Shown here: piece by piece, positions 9,214 to 17,750 of the stretch
Layout of the letters: every line of letters begins with the position of its first letter
How positions within the stretch are numbered: the stretch's first letter is position 1
Made by a program: the position numbers and the translations under genes
Notes under the pieces: model-generated
Told to the model about the DNA's origin: nothing
Databases searched by the model: none
The model's input: only the letters and a program-made list of their open reading frames with translations
Assembly: GCA_044450785.1 (NCBI GenBank)
Contig: JBIOJM010000118.1
Span: 1 to 26,755 of the forward strand
DNA length: 26,755 bases
Source: JBIOJM01 sp044450785
GTDB taxonomy: Bacteria > Planctomycetota > Planctomycetia > Isosphaerales > Isosphaeraceae
Reading direction: 5' to 3'

Positions 9214-10260
9214 ATGGCACGATCAGCAGGGATGGGCACCAGCATGGGAGGCGAGGTTCCGATCAAGCGGATTCTGGTGACGGGGTGTTGCGGCTTCATC
9301 GGCGCGAACTTCGTGCGCCATGAATTGGAGATCGATCCCGCGATCGAGATCACGAACCTCGATGCGCTGACGTATGCCGGCAATCCCGACAACCTGGCGG
9401 GGATCGAGGCAGATCCGCGCTACCGCTTCGTACTCGGCGATATCGCCGACAGGCCGCTCGTGATCAAGCTGGTGGCCGCGGGAAACTTCGACGCAATCGT
9501 GAACTTCGCCGCCGAGAGTCACGTCGACCGTTCCATCAACGACGCCACACCATTTCTGCGGACCAACGTGCTGGGGACCCAGTGCCTGCTCGACGCAGCG
9601 CGCATGGCCAATGTCCCCCGCTATATCCAGGTTTCGACCGACGAGGTTTACGGCACGCTCCAGCCGGATGCCCCGGCGTTCTCCGAGACCACCCCGCTGG
9701 CGCCCAACAGCCCGTATGCCGCCAGCAAGGCCGGCGCCGACCTTTTGGTCCGCGCCGCCCACCATACGTTCGGACTGAACACCATCATCACCCGCTGCTC
9801 GAACAACTACGGACCTTACCAGTTCCCTGAGAAGCTAATCCCGCTTTTCATCACCAACGCGATGGCGGAGATTCCGGTACCAGTCTACGGCGACGGCCGG
9901 CAAGTGCGGGACTGGATCCACGTGCTGGACCACTGCCGCGGCATCGACGCCTCCTTGCGCCGGGGCCGGGCCGGAGAGGTCTACAACTTCGGCGGCAAGA
10001 GCGAACGGTACAACATCGACGTGACCCGCACCATCCTGGCGCTCTGTGGAAAGACCGAGAGCCTGATCCGATACGTCACTGACCGCCTGGGACACGACCG
10101 CCGCTACGCCATCAACTGCGCCAAGGCCGAATCTGAGCTGGCCTGGTGCCCCACCGTTACCTTCGAGAAAGGACTGGCCGACACTGTCGCGTGGTACCAG
10201 ACCCACGCCGCGTGGATCGAACACGTTCGGTCGGGAGCCTACCGCGCTGGGGCGAAGTGA
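9214..10260 (+). CDS. rfbB: dTDP-glucose 4,6-dehydratase
   Basis: An extended SDR enzyme that converts dTDP-glucose to dTDP-4-keto-6-deoxyglucose, the entry step to dTDP-rhamnose and other deoxysugars of surface glycans. From the ATG at 9214 the protein has 348 residues. Key features are the NAD-binding GCCGFIG (24-30), the dehydratase-specific Thr142-Asp143-Glu144 in STDEVYG, and the catalytic Tyr168 and Lys172 in YAASK. The family signatures CSNNYGPYQFPEKLIPLF and YGDGRQVRDWIHV are also present. Later starts at 9232 and 9244 are possible because none has a strong ribosome binding site. rfbA, rfbC and rfbD are not in the window, so the rest of the rhamnose branch must lie elsewhere. It leads a co-directional group with the next two genes (gaps 39 and 31 bp). 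Confidence 0.92.
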   Translation: MARSAGMGTSMGGEVPIKRILVTGCCGFIGANFVRHELEIDPAIEITNLDALTYAGNPDNLAGIEADPRYRFVLGDIADRPLVIKLVAAGNFDAIVNFAAESHVDRSINDATPFLRTNVLGTQCLLDAARMANVPRYIQVSTDEVYGTLQPDAPAFSETTPLAPNSPYAASKAGADLLVRAAHHTFGLNTIITRCSNNYGPYQFPEKLIPLFITNAMAEIPVPVYGDGRQVRDWIHVLDHCRGIDASLRRGRAGEVYNFGGKSERYNIDVTRTILALCGKTESLIRYVTDRLGHDRRYAINCAKAESELAWCPTVTFEKGLADTVAWYQTHAAWIEHVRSGAYRAGAK

Positions 10261-10299
10261 AGTTCACTGCAGAGACCGCGAGAGAAGGGGTATCCTCCC

Positions 10300-11256
10300 A
10301 TGCGTGCGGTGGTGACGGGAGTCTCCGGATTTGTGGGCGGGCATCTGGCCGAGCACCTGGTTGCAAAAGGCGATCTGGTGGTGGGTCTGTCAGCATCCGG
10401 CCGCTGGCCGGCGGCGCTGGCGCACCTGGGAAAGAGCGTGCGGATTGAGAGGTTCAATCTGGTCGAGCAGGGCGAGGCTGACCTGGCCGAGCTGTTGAGC
10501 CGCGAGCAACCCGAGGTGATTTATCATTTGGCCGCGCAGTCCAATCCGCAGGGAAGCCTGGCCGACCCACGCGGCACATGGTCCCTCAACTTGGGGGGGA
10601 GCCTGAACCTGCTCGAGGCGGTCAAGATTTCGGGCCAAAAGCCTCGGGTGGTCTTGGTCAGCTCAGGGGTCTGTTATGGCAACCCGCCGCCCGAATTCAT
10701 TCCGGTCAGGGAAGACTGCCCGTTGCGTCCAAACAACCCTTATGCGGCGAGCAAGGCCGCGGTCGACCTGCTCGGGATTCAGCACTACCTTGCGCACGGC
10801 ACCGACGTCGTGATGGTCCGGCCGTTCAATCACGCCGGGCCGCGGCAGTCGCCCCGCTATGTTTTGGCCGCGCTGGCGCTTCAGGTGGCTGAGCTGGAAT
10901 CAGGCCGCCGCGATTGCCTGGAGGTCGGCAACCTCGATGTTGTCCGCGACTTCACCGACGTCCGCGACGTGGTCTGCGCCTACCGGCTACTGGCGCGGGA
11001 CGGCAAGCCCGGCGAGGTCTACAACCTGGGCAGCGGCCGGGGTACGAAGATCGCCGATGCGCTGGAGCATCTCCGGTTGCAGGCAAAAACGCCCGTACCC
11101 GTCCGCGTCGATGTCACTCGCATGCGACCCGTTGACCAGCCCTTGCTCGTTGCCGACGCCTCCAAGCTCCGCGCCGCTGTTGGCTGGGAACCGCGCTATA
11201 CCATCGAGCAGACCTTGGATGACATGCTCGAGTTCTGCCGCCAAACGCTCTCGTAA
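10300..11256 (+). CDS. NAD-dependent epimerase/dehydratase, GDP-4-keto-6-deoxymannose reductase-like
   Basis: A 318-residue extended SDR protein. Its nucleotide motif GVSGFVGGH is at residues 7-15, and the catalytic Tyr148 and Lys152 lie in YAASK after SSGVCYG. The segment MVRPFNHAGPRQSPRYVLAALA is characteristic of Rmd-type reductases, which turn GDP-4-keto-6-deoxy-D-mannose into GDP-D-rhamnose. A related epimerase such as GDP-mannose dehydratase is the main alternative. The Thr-Asp-Glu dehydratase triad of the neighbouring enzyme is absent here, which fits a reductase. The start is supported by AGAAGGGG about 10 bp upstream. No gmd gene is visible to supply the substrate, so the exact nucleotide sugar is uncertain. 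Confidence 0.82.
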   Translation: MRAVVTGVSGFVGGHLAEHLVAKGDLVVGLSASGRWPAALAHLGKSVRIERFNLVEQGEADLAELLSREQPEVIYHLAAQSNPQGSLADPRGTWSLNLGGSLNLLEAVKISGQKPRVVLVSSGVCYGNPPPEFIPVREDCPLRPNNPYAASKAAVDLLGIQHYLAHGTDVVMVRPFNHAGPRQSPRYVLAALALQVAELESGRRDCLEVGNLDVVRDFTDVRDVVCAYRLLARDGKPGEVYNLGSGRGTKIADALEHLRLQAKTPVPVRVDVTRMRPVDQPLLVADASKLRAAVGWEPRYTIEQTLDDMLEFCRQTLS

Positions 11257-11287
11257 CGGGAGACCACTTCAGACAGGACCCGCGCCC

Positions 11288-11728
11288 ATGCTTCCCGAGA
11301 TCACCCAGACGATCTTGAACGCCAAGTCGGCCAAGCAGTTGACGTTCGCCATGCTGGCGACCATCGTCGGTTGTCATCCGGTGTTCCTGGCGGCGGTCTG
11401 CTACCGCCAGGCCAGCGCCAGCCACGAGCAGGCCGTCAAGCTACTCGATGCCTTGGGACTGGACCATGCCCTCACGGCGAGTTTAACCAGTTTCCCCGTC
11501 AAGGGGGGATTGATGCCTACCGTCCCTGTCGACCCGCTGCTGTACCGTTTCCATGAGATCATGCAGGTCTACGGTCTTCCGCTCAAGGACGTCATCCAAG
11601 AGATATTTGGCGACGGCATTATGAGCGCGATCGACTTCACCATGCAGGTCGATAAGGAAGCCGATCCCAAGGGGGATCGGGTCAAGATCACCATGTCGGG
11701 CAAGTTTCTGCCTTACAAGAAGTGGTAA
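11288..11728 (+). CDS. cynS: Cyanate hydratase (cyanase)
   Basis: Cyanase combines cyanate with bicarbonate to give ammonia and carbon dioxide. The 146-residue protein matches the family length. The conserved C-terminal block has Arg87 and Glu90 (LLYRFHEIMQVYG) and Ser113 (DGIMSAIDF), corresponding to the E. coli catalytic Arg96, Glu99 and Ser122 with a constant offset of nine. The N-terminal helical part (LTFAMLATIVGCHPVFLAA) fits the family's helix-turn-helix-like domain. The longer open frame reaching back to 10859 overlaps the upstream gene; the ATG at 11288 sits 31 bp after that gene's stop. No cynT carbonic anhydrase, cyanate transporter or CynR regulator is next to it. The gene appears to be transcribed with nucleotide-sugar enzymes. 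Confidence 0.92.
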   Translation: MLPEITQTILNAKSAKQLTFAMLATIVGCHPVFLAAVCYRQASASHEQAVKLLDALGLDHALTASLTSFPVKGGLMPTVPVDPLLYRFHEIMQVYGLPLKDVIQEIFGDGIMSAIDFTMQVDKEADPKGDRVKITMSGKFLPYKKW

Positions 11729-11754
11729 TCGAAAGCCGTGAGCTTTTGCCTCCC

Positions 11755-12690
11755 TCAGGTTGGCTTCTTGAGGTATTTGTCAAACCAGTCGGCGAGCTGG
11801 GGCAGATCCTTGTCCAGCCCGAGCCAACCATGTCCAGCACCTTTCTTGACCACCAGATTCGTCTGCACCCCCGCCTTTTTGAGTTTCTCTGCAATCAGTT
11901 CAGACTGCTGGAGGGGAACAAGCCGATCTTCATCCCCGTGGATGATGAGCGTGGGTGGGTCGTCCGGGGTGACGTGCGAGACCGGTGAAATCTCTCGGGC
12001 GATTTCCTGGAGCCGCTTGGGGTCGGTGATCGGCACCCAGAGCATGCTTTGCTCGTCCAGTTCACGGTAGTCAAAGGCGGCCCTGAATGGTGGGGCGTGA
12101 TCAGTGGGGTGGATTTTTTCACCACCCGGCTTGCCGTAGTTGAGAAAGTCAGTGGGTGGGAAGAAGCAGGCCACCGCTTGAACCCGGCTGGATTCCCTGT
12201 CCACTGGGTCCTTGGCGGTCGGGTTACCCTTGTCCCCGGCGGTCCCCAGCATCAGCGACAGGTGACCACCCGCCGAGGCTCCCATGACACCGATGCGATC
12301 GGGGTCGATTCCGTAGTCCTTGGCGTGATAACGGATGAACCGCACGGACCGGTTCATATCCTGGATGATCTCAGGAACAGTGTAGCGGGGCTGGCTGCCG
12401 TGGACCACGGCGAAGACGGTGTAGCCTCGATCAGTGAACGGCTGGATGAAGGCCGGTCCAATCGCGTCGTGAGAGGAGCGGAAGCCACCGCTGACGACCA
12501 GGATCACGCCGACGCCCTTGGCGTCCTTCTTGGGTGTGAAGACATCCATGGTCAGGGCGGTTCCGAACTTGCGGCCGTAGATCACGTCTTGCTTGCGGTC
12601 GAAGGCTGGATCAGCGGCCAATAGGACGGAGGGAAACAGGATCAGGGTGGTAGCCAAGCCGAGGATCATTGACGTCCAAGCTCGAGTCAT
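11755..12690 (-). CDS. Exported alpha/beta-hydrolase (esterase/lipase-like)
   Basis: The 311-residue protein starts at an ATG with GGAGG about 8 bp upstream. Residues 1-25 form a signal peptide (ILGLATTLILFPSVLLAADP). The hydrolase fold shows the nucleophile elbow GASAGG with Ser139, the acid in HGDEDRLVP (Asp255, or Asp253) and the base His287 in GAGHGW. An HG oxyanion-hole segment of the hormone-sensitive-lipase type is not clear; VVSGGFRSS around residues 66-74 takes that place. The combination resembles secreted acetyl-esterases acting on polysaccharides or short acyl esters in planctomycetes. The substrate is not determined. It converges on cynS with only 26 bp between stops and is divergent from rhaB across 291 bp (12691-12981), where I found no convincing promoter. 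Confidence 0.82.
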   Translation of the reverse strand: MTRAWTSMILGLATTLILFPSVLLAADPAFDRKQDVIYGRKFGTALTMDVFTPKKDAKGVGVILVVSGGFRSSHDAIGPAFIQPFTDRGYTVFAVVHGSQPRYTVPEIIQDMNRSVRFIRYHAKDYGIDPDRIGVMGASAGGHLSLMLGTAGDKGNPTAKDPVDRESSRVQAVACFFPPTDFLNYGKPGGEKIHPTDHAPPFRAAFDYRELDEQSMLWVPITDPKRLQEIAREISPVSHVTPDDPPTLIIHGDEDRLVPLQQSELIAEKLKKAGVQTNLVVKKGAGHGWLGLDKDLPQLADWFDKYLKKPT

Positions 12691-12981
12691 CGCAGCGCCT
12701 CCGGAAGGTCGAACTTCGTTGCGGGCCGGTCGGTTCCTGGAGGCAGCATAACCGACAGTTGGTCTTGGTGCTGCATCGTCGATCGACCTGGCATCCAGAT
12801 CAACGCTGGAAAACCGACCGTGAGAAACGATATCGCACCGCTCGCGCCGTGTCCTTGTCGCCGGTTGAGGGGGCTCTTATCATGGGCGATCATCAAGGGA
12901 AGATGGGTCGCGTCGTGTGCCGCCTGCGGGTGCCGCGAACGCAGACCGTAGCCAACGCACACGACGAGAGAACCGACGCCC

Positions 12982-14502
12982 ATGGCCACGACGAGCAACT
13001 ATCTGGCGCTGGATCTTGGGGCTGAGAGCGGCCGGGGGCTCCTGGGCCGGTTCGACGGCCAGCGTCTGGCGCTGGAAGAAGCCCACCGCTTTCCGAACGG
13101 CCCGGTCCGGCTGATGGACACCCTCTACTGGGACTTACCTCGTTTGTTTGACGAGGTCAAGACGGCGCTGCGGAAGGGGGCCGCACAGAGCGGCGAGCTC
13201 GATGGCGTGGGCGTTGATACCTGGGGGGTCGATTTTGGGCTGATCGGCCGGGGTGAAACGCTACTCGGCAACCCGGTCCACTATCGCGATGCGCGGACCG
13301 ATGGCATGCTCGAAGCGGCGTTCGAGCGCGTCCCGCGCGCGCGGATGTACGAGATCACCGGCTCGCAGTTCTTGCCGTTCAACACGGTGTATCAGCTCCT
13401 GGCCTTGGCGCGGTCGCGCTCGCCGCTTCTGGAGGTTGCCGAGACGCTGCTCATGATGCCAGACCTGTTCGGCTGGCTCTTGACCGGACGCCGCGCCGGC
13501 GAGCGGACCAACGCCTCGACGACGCAGTTGCTCGACCCGCACAGCGGCACCTGGTCCGACGAGCTGTGTCGGGAGCTGGAGCTACCTCGCGCGATCTTGC
13601 CCGAGCTGATCGAGCCGGGCAGCGCGTTGGGCGAGTTGCGTTCATCGGTCGCCGAGGAGACGGGGCTCGTCCATCCCGTCACAGTGATCGCGCCGGCCAC
13701 GCACGACACCGCCAGTGCGGTGGCCGCCGTGCCGGCCACGATTCCCTCGACATCGGCATCACCATCGTCATCCGGCGCGCCGCCGGACTGGTGCTATCTC
13801 AGCTCGGGGACATGGTCGCTTCTGGGTGTCGAAGTTCCGCGCCCGGTGATCAACGCCGAAACAATGAGGTATAACTTCACGAATGAAGGGGGCGTGGCGG
13901 GGACGACGCGACTGTTGAAGAACATCATGGGGCTCTGGCTCGTCCAGGAATGCCGCCGGACCTGGGCCCGTGCCGGGCGGGAACTGTCATACGAGGAGTT
14001 AACCGCCCGGGCCCAGGCTGCCCCCCCCTTTGTCACCCTGGTCGATCCCGACGATGTGACGTTCCTCGCCCCCGGCGATATGCCCGCACGGCTGGCTGCT
14101 TTCTGCACTCGGACGGGACAGGCCCCCCCTGGCGACGAAGGAGCGATGGTTCGCTGCTGTCTGGAAAGCCTGGCTCTCAAGTATCGCTGGGCGATCGATC
14201 GGCTCGAATCCATCCTGGGCACGACGATCAAGACGATCCACGTCGTTGGTGGTGGATCCAAGAATACCTTGCTTTGCCAGTTCACCGCCGATGCCTGCGG
14301 CCGGCCCGTACATGCCGGCCCCGTCGAGGCAACGGCGATCGGCAACATCCTGATGCAGGCGATTGGCCGCGGCCGGCTCGGCTCGATCGCTGACTTGCGC
14401 GCGGTGGTCGCCCGCTCTTTCCCCGTGATGGTTTACGAGCCGCGCCAGACTGCCGCCTGGATCGCCGCCGCCGGTCGGTTCGCCGTGCTGGTGCCGGCTT
14501 GA
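12982..14502 (+). CDS. rhaB: Rhamnulokinase
   Basis: A FGGY-family sugar kinase that phosphorylates L-rhamnulose with ATP in L-rhamnose breakdown. The 506-residue protein has the N-terminal phosphate-binding LALDLGAESGRG, the RhaB-type GVDTWGVDFGLI and YRDARTDGM, the catalytic Asp242 in THDTASAVAAVP, the SSGTWSLLGVE strand-turn, and the ATPase hinge VVGGGSKNTLLCQFTADA. Between the catalytic helix and the SSGTWS motif, about residues 251-270 form a Ser/Pro/Thr-rich insertion not expected in the family. The start is the ATG at 12982. No rhaA, rhaD or rhamnose transporter is in view. The stop codon at 14500-14502 is directly followed by a MITE-like element. Confidence 0.9.
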   Translation: MATTSNYLALDLGAESGRGLLGRFDGQRLALEEAHRFPNGPVRLMDTLYWDLPRLFDEVKTALRKGAAQSGELDGVGVDTWGVDFGLIGRGETLLGNPVHYRDARTDGMLEAAFERVPRARMYEITGSQFLPFNTVYQLLALARSRSPLLEVAETLLMMPDLFGWLLTGRRAGERTNASTTQLLDPHSGTWSDELCRELELPRAILPELIEPGSALGELRSSVAEETGLVHPVTVIAPATHDTASAVAAVPATIPSTSASPSSSGAPPDWCYLSSGTWSLLGVEVPRPVINAETMRYNFTNEGGVAGTTRLLKNIMGLWLVQECRRTWARAGRELSYEELTARAQAAPPFVTLVDPDDVTFLAPGDMPARLAAFCTRTGQAPPGDEGAMVRCCLESLALKYRWAIDRLESILGTTIKTIHVVGGGSKNTLLCQFTADACGRPVHAGPVEATAIGNILMQAIGRGRLGSIADLRAVVARSFPVMVYEPRQTAAWIAAAGRFAVLVPA

Positions 14503-14638
14503 GGAACAGGCCCGAAATAACTTCCGGACTTCGTATTTGTGTGCCACTGGCTATGCCAGTGTCCCCATGCTTGGGCGGGCACTGGTAGAGCCAGTGGCAC
14601 CCGGAAAACCAGAGAAGCTAAATCGGGAACATATTTCC
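14503..14638 (+). mobile_element. MITE-like palindromic element, copy A
   Basis: A non-coding element nearly identical to the reverse complement of 22723-22868. It begins GGAACAGGCCCGAAATAACT immediately after the rhaB stop. It contains two small hairpins (CACTGGC/GCCAGTG and CACTGG/CCAGTG) that are also complementary to each other through GTGCCACTGGC and GCCAGTGGCAC, then ends near TCGGGAACATATTTCC. The right terminal repeat is worn and runs into the next repeat family. It lies between convergent genes and could also act as a bidirectional terminator. No transposase is encoded; mobilisation in trans is inferred. Confidence 0.75.
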
Positions 14639-14641
14639 ACG

Positions 14642-14823
14642 GTCCATTCGGGCTTGAGACGCTCCTGTGAGCGGCACGGCGCTAGCCGCCGGTGAACCCG
14701 GCGATCGCCGATCGCCATACACCGGTGGCTAGCGCCACTCCGCTCATTTTCCACCGTCCATTCGGGCCTGCGACGCTCCTGTGAGCGGCACGGCGCTAGC
14801 CGCCGGTGAACCCGGCGATCGCC
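14642..14823. repeat. Two direct copies of a hairpin-forming intergenic repeat
   Basis: Units at 14642-14709 and 14756-14823 are almost identical over 68 bp with a period of 114 bp. Each contains the arm around ACGGCGCTAGCCGCCGGTG; the opposite arm (ACCGGTGGCTAGCGCCACTC) occurs once at 14720-14745. Hence 14669-14745 can fold into a long hairpin. A further arm-like copy is at 26026-26051. Together with MITE copy A this fills the 373-bp gap 14503-14875, which holds no gene. Confidence 0.8.
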
Positions 14824-14875
14824 AAACACCGGAGCAGACGGATCACTTCTCCAGTGGGATGAGCTCTCAACCAGG

Positions 14876-17704
14876 TCAGCGGCCCGGGCCCGGCGGAGAG
14901 GGCCGGCTGGCCGGCGGCGCGGGTCGATCCTCCGCACCATCTTGTCCTTTGCCTTTTCCCGCGCCGGAGTCGCCTTCCACGGGGGGGATTGCGAAGACGA
15001 TGTCCATCGGCTGAGATCGGTGGCCATTGTCCATCCCACCGTCGTCATGGCCGTCAGGGCCGACGCTGTAGAGTAGCCAACTCCCTTTCGCGGGAGCTTG
15101 TAATTCGCCCGGCGCGGGACGAAGGGCAAAGCGTAGAGAAGAAACAACTTGCCCGTCTGCGCGGACGTAGCCGAACGGGCGGCCTGAATACGGGTCAGTT
15201 GGGAGGCTGGGCAGTTCCTCAGGTACAAGCGCATCCAGCCGGTCGGGGAACTGCCCGCCATGCCGGCGTTGCCAGGCGCGCAGCGCGATGATCTGAACCA
15301 GCGCCCGCCACGCAACCTCATTGTGGTCATCGACGGCGAGGGCGGCGAGGTACGACCCCGTCGGCGGGATGATTCGCAGCATCGCGAGTGGCGTGGTCGT
15401 TTGGGCATAACGAATCTCCGCGTCGTCCAAGCCGCCTGCGGTACGTCCGGACCGCTGCCAGGGTTCGCGCATGGCAAACTGGATCGCCGCGGCAGAAACA
15501 AGGCGATTGAGCCGCCGCGCGCGGGTGCGCTCCCACGGAGTCATCACCACATCGAGCAAGGCAGACGCCAAGACTCGTTCCGATTCGCGAGGCCCGTTCA
15601 TGGACTCATACAGCCAGTCGCGGAACTTGCTGGTCGGGAGATCGAGCGTCTTCTCGACGAGGTTGGCCTCGACCCGCACGACATCCGCGGGGGGGGGCAT
15701 TTTCGGCAGGTCGCGGTAGGCCGTCAACGCTGCGTGGAGCCGCTCGGGTGTTTGGCCTCGGGCAACCGCCCACTCCATCGCCAGGCCCAGCGCGTCCCGT
15801 TGCACCGATACAACGGAAAAGGCTGGATACAGCCCCGCCCCCTCGCCAAAGTGCCGGGCCATGCGGAACAGCACCACGATGTCGTCCCAGGCGCCGGCGA
15901 GGTCACCGCGCTTCTGACGGTCTTGCAAATCAAGCGTCACCAGCAGGGCGAGCCGCTCGATCGGCGGCAGGCCGGTCGGATCGACCAGCGTCAACGTGTC
16001 TGGTTGTCGGAACCGGCAGTCGGGTCGTGCCGCCGCGCGACGGACCAGGTCGAGTGCCTCGCGGTTTCGGTTGAGAAACTCCGGCGAATCCGTGTCGGGA
16101 CCGACTAGCCGGCCTTCCGCCTGCCGGTAGAGGTCGGCCGCGTTTTGCTCGGCCGGCAACGGGCGTGCCGCCGCATCAGTCCAGGCCTGCGGCGCAGTGA
16201 TCGGGCCGACGTCGGGCAAGCTCCAGGCGCGAAAACCCGCGTACCACCCCAACAGCAGCGCAAACGTGCCGGTCAGAAGCAGGCCGAGGCACAGCCACCG
16301 TCCGGGGGCCGGTCGGTCCAGCAGCCAGTCGCCGCTCCACGCCCAAGAGACCGCCAAGAGCCCTATAGGAATGACCAGAAGTCCCTGCACCGGCAACATG
16401 TGAGCCACCACCAGCGCGCCCAAGGGAATCACCAGAGCCAGCCCGATCACCAGCGCGATGACAACCGCTGTGATTCCACGCCGGAGCGCCATCCCGCAGA
16501 GCTGCGCGACGCCGAAGAAGAGCGGAATGATCAATACGCTGAGGAGCCAATTCTCGATTCCTCTGACAATTGTTTTCTCCATGCTGTTCTTGGTCATGAG
16601 GGCCAACGGCCCCCAGATCACCGCCAGTCCCAAGCTCCAGACCGCCAGCTTCACCAGCCAGATCAACCCCGGCCGCGCCCCGTGGTGAGTGAGGAAGCGG
16701 TGGGTGCGCATCCGGTTCTCCAGCCCAAAGACACTGGCTCCCGCCACCAGGGCAACGCCGATGCTCAGGATCACGATCAAGGCAAAATCGAGATAACCGA
16801 AGCGCAGGAAGATCAGCATGGGAAGGCCCAGTCCGATCGCCGCCAGCAGACACCATGTCCTGCCGCCTTCCTTCATCGTCTGCCACGCCAGGGCCCGAGC
16901 CTCGACGACCCACGATCGGCGCGGCGACTGGTCCGTCACCAATGACTCGGGCGTTCCCGCCGCCGCCCTCCGAGACACCACCGTGGCGACAGGCGACTGG
17001 ATCTGGAGCTGCACCCGCCTTGCGCTTGCCGATTCGGCCCGCGTAACCACGACGGGTGACCGGAACTCGAATTGCACCTGTCTCCAGCGCATGGCTCGGG
17101 TGAAAATCACGTCCGACGCGATCACGGTCGCGAGAATCACGAAAAGCTGCGCAACGATGGGCAGGCCACGGCCCCCATCCATCTCGACGAGCCTCACCAG
17201 GAAGCTCAGACTCAACACCGTGCAGCAGATCGCCGTCACCGCGGCGGTCAGCGCGTTACTCAAGATCGCCGACCAGAACAACCCCCACCCCAGCGCCACC
17301 AGCACGATCATGCCGAAGCCGAGCGCCACCCAGAACGCGAGAACTCCCTGCGGCATCCACCGATCCGTGCTCATCGCGGCCATGGCCAGGAGCACCAGGG
17401 TCAGCGCCAGCGTCGTCACCAACGCAAAAGAGACCTTGCCCGCCCAGACGACCCGCCGATCGACGGGCAGGATGTCGAGCAGCCCGAGCGTACCCGCCTC
17501 GCGCTCACCGGCAAACGCCGCCGCGCCTGCCGCAAAAGCATAAAGACTCGCACAGAGCAATGCCGAAAGGCCGAGTAAACCTTGCCGCGCATCGCGACCC
17601 AGGTAGTGCAGCAAGAGCCCCTGGACGACCGCCGCGGCCAGGGCCAGGAAGACCCAGATCGGCCAGAACTGCCGGACGTCTTTCCACCACAATCGTGCGT
17701 ACAT
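14876..17704 (-). CDS. ABC-2 type permease fused to a large extracytoplasmic C-terminal domain
   Basis: The 942-residue protein starts at the ATG at 17704 with a GGGGGGGAAT-type site upstream; a TTG at 17740 is less likely. Residues 1-490 carry many membrane segments typical of ABC-2 permeases (for example WPIWVFLALAAAVVQGLLL and the conserved AGEREAGTLGLLDILPV). After the last helix, which ends near residue 485, about 450 soluble residues follow. They include a helical part, then LPTDPYSGRPFGYV near 831 and WLLYSVGPDGHDDGG near 875. The last two are like the C-terminal end of type II secretion pseudopilins common in planctomycetes. A Pro/Gly-rich tail ends the protein. The matching ATPase lies 46 bp upstream, so they form one exporter. 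The transported substrate is unknown. The tail may sense or bind cell-wall or secreted material; that is a guess from topology. Confidence 0.85.
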   Translation of the reverse strand: MYARLWWKDVRQFWPIWVFLALAAAVVQGLLLHYLGRDARQGLLGLSALLCASLYAFAAGAAAFAGEREAGTLGLLDILPVDRRVVWAGKVSFALVTTLALTLVLLAMAAMSTDRWMPQGVLAFWVALGFGMIVLVALGWGLFWSAILSNALTAAVTAICCTVLSLSFLVRLVEMDGGRGLPIVAQLFVILATVIASDVIFTRAMRWRQVQFEFRSPVVVTRAESASARRVQLQIQSPVATVVSRRAAAGTPESLVTDQSPRRSWVVEARALAWQTMKEGGRTWCLLAAIGLGLPMLIFLRFGYLDFALIVILSIGVALVAGASVFGLENRMRTHRFLTHHGARPGLIWLVKLAVWSLGLAVIWGPLALMTKNSMEKTIVRGIENWLLSVLIIPLFFGVAQLCGMALRRGITAVVIALVIGLALVIPLGALVVAHMLPVQGLLVIPIGLLAVSWAWSGDWLLDRPAPGRWLCLGLLLTGTFALLLGWYAGFRAWSLPDVGPITAPQAWTDAAARPLPAEQNAADLYRQAEGRLVGPDTDSPEFLNRNREALDLVRRAAARPDCRFRQPDTLTLVDPTGLPPIERLALLVTLDLQDRQKRGDLAGAWDDIVVLFRMARHFGEGAGLYPAFSVVSVQRDALGLAMEWAVARGQTPERLHAALTAYRDLPKMPPPADVVRVEANLVEKTLDLPTSKFRDWLYESMNGPRESERVLASALLDVVMTPWERTRARRLNRLVSAAAIQFAMREPWQRSGRTAGGLDDAEIRYAQTTTPLAMLRIIPPTGSYLAALAVDDHNEVAWRALVQIIALRAWQRRHGGQFPDRLDALVPEELPSLPTDPYSGRPFGYVRADGQVVSSLRFALRPAPGELQAPAKGSWLLYSVGPDGHDDGGMDNGHRSQPMDIVFAIPPVEGDSGAGKGKGQDGAEDRPAPPASRPSPPGPGR

Positions 17705-17750
17705 GGGCGGCTCATTCCCCCCCACTTTACATGATTTCAATATTCAACAT

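Noticed and set aside
11729..11754. Possible terminator between cynS and the convergent esterase
   Set aside because: The 26-bp gap has no stem-loop followed by a T-run.
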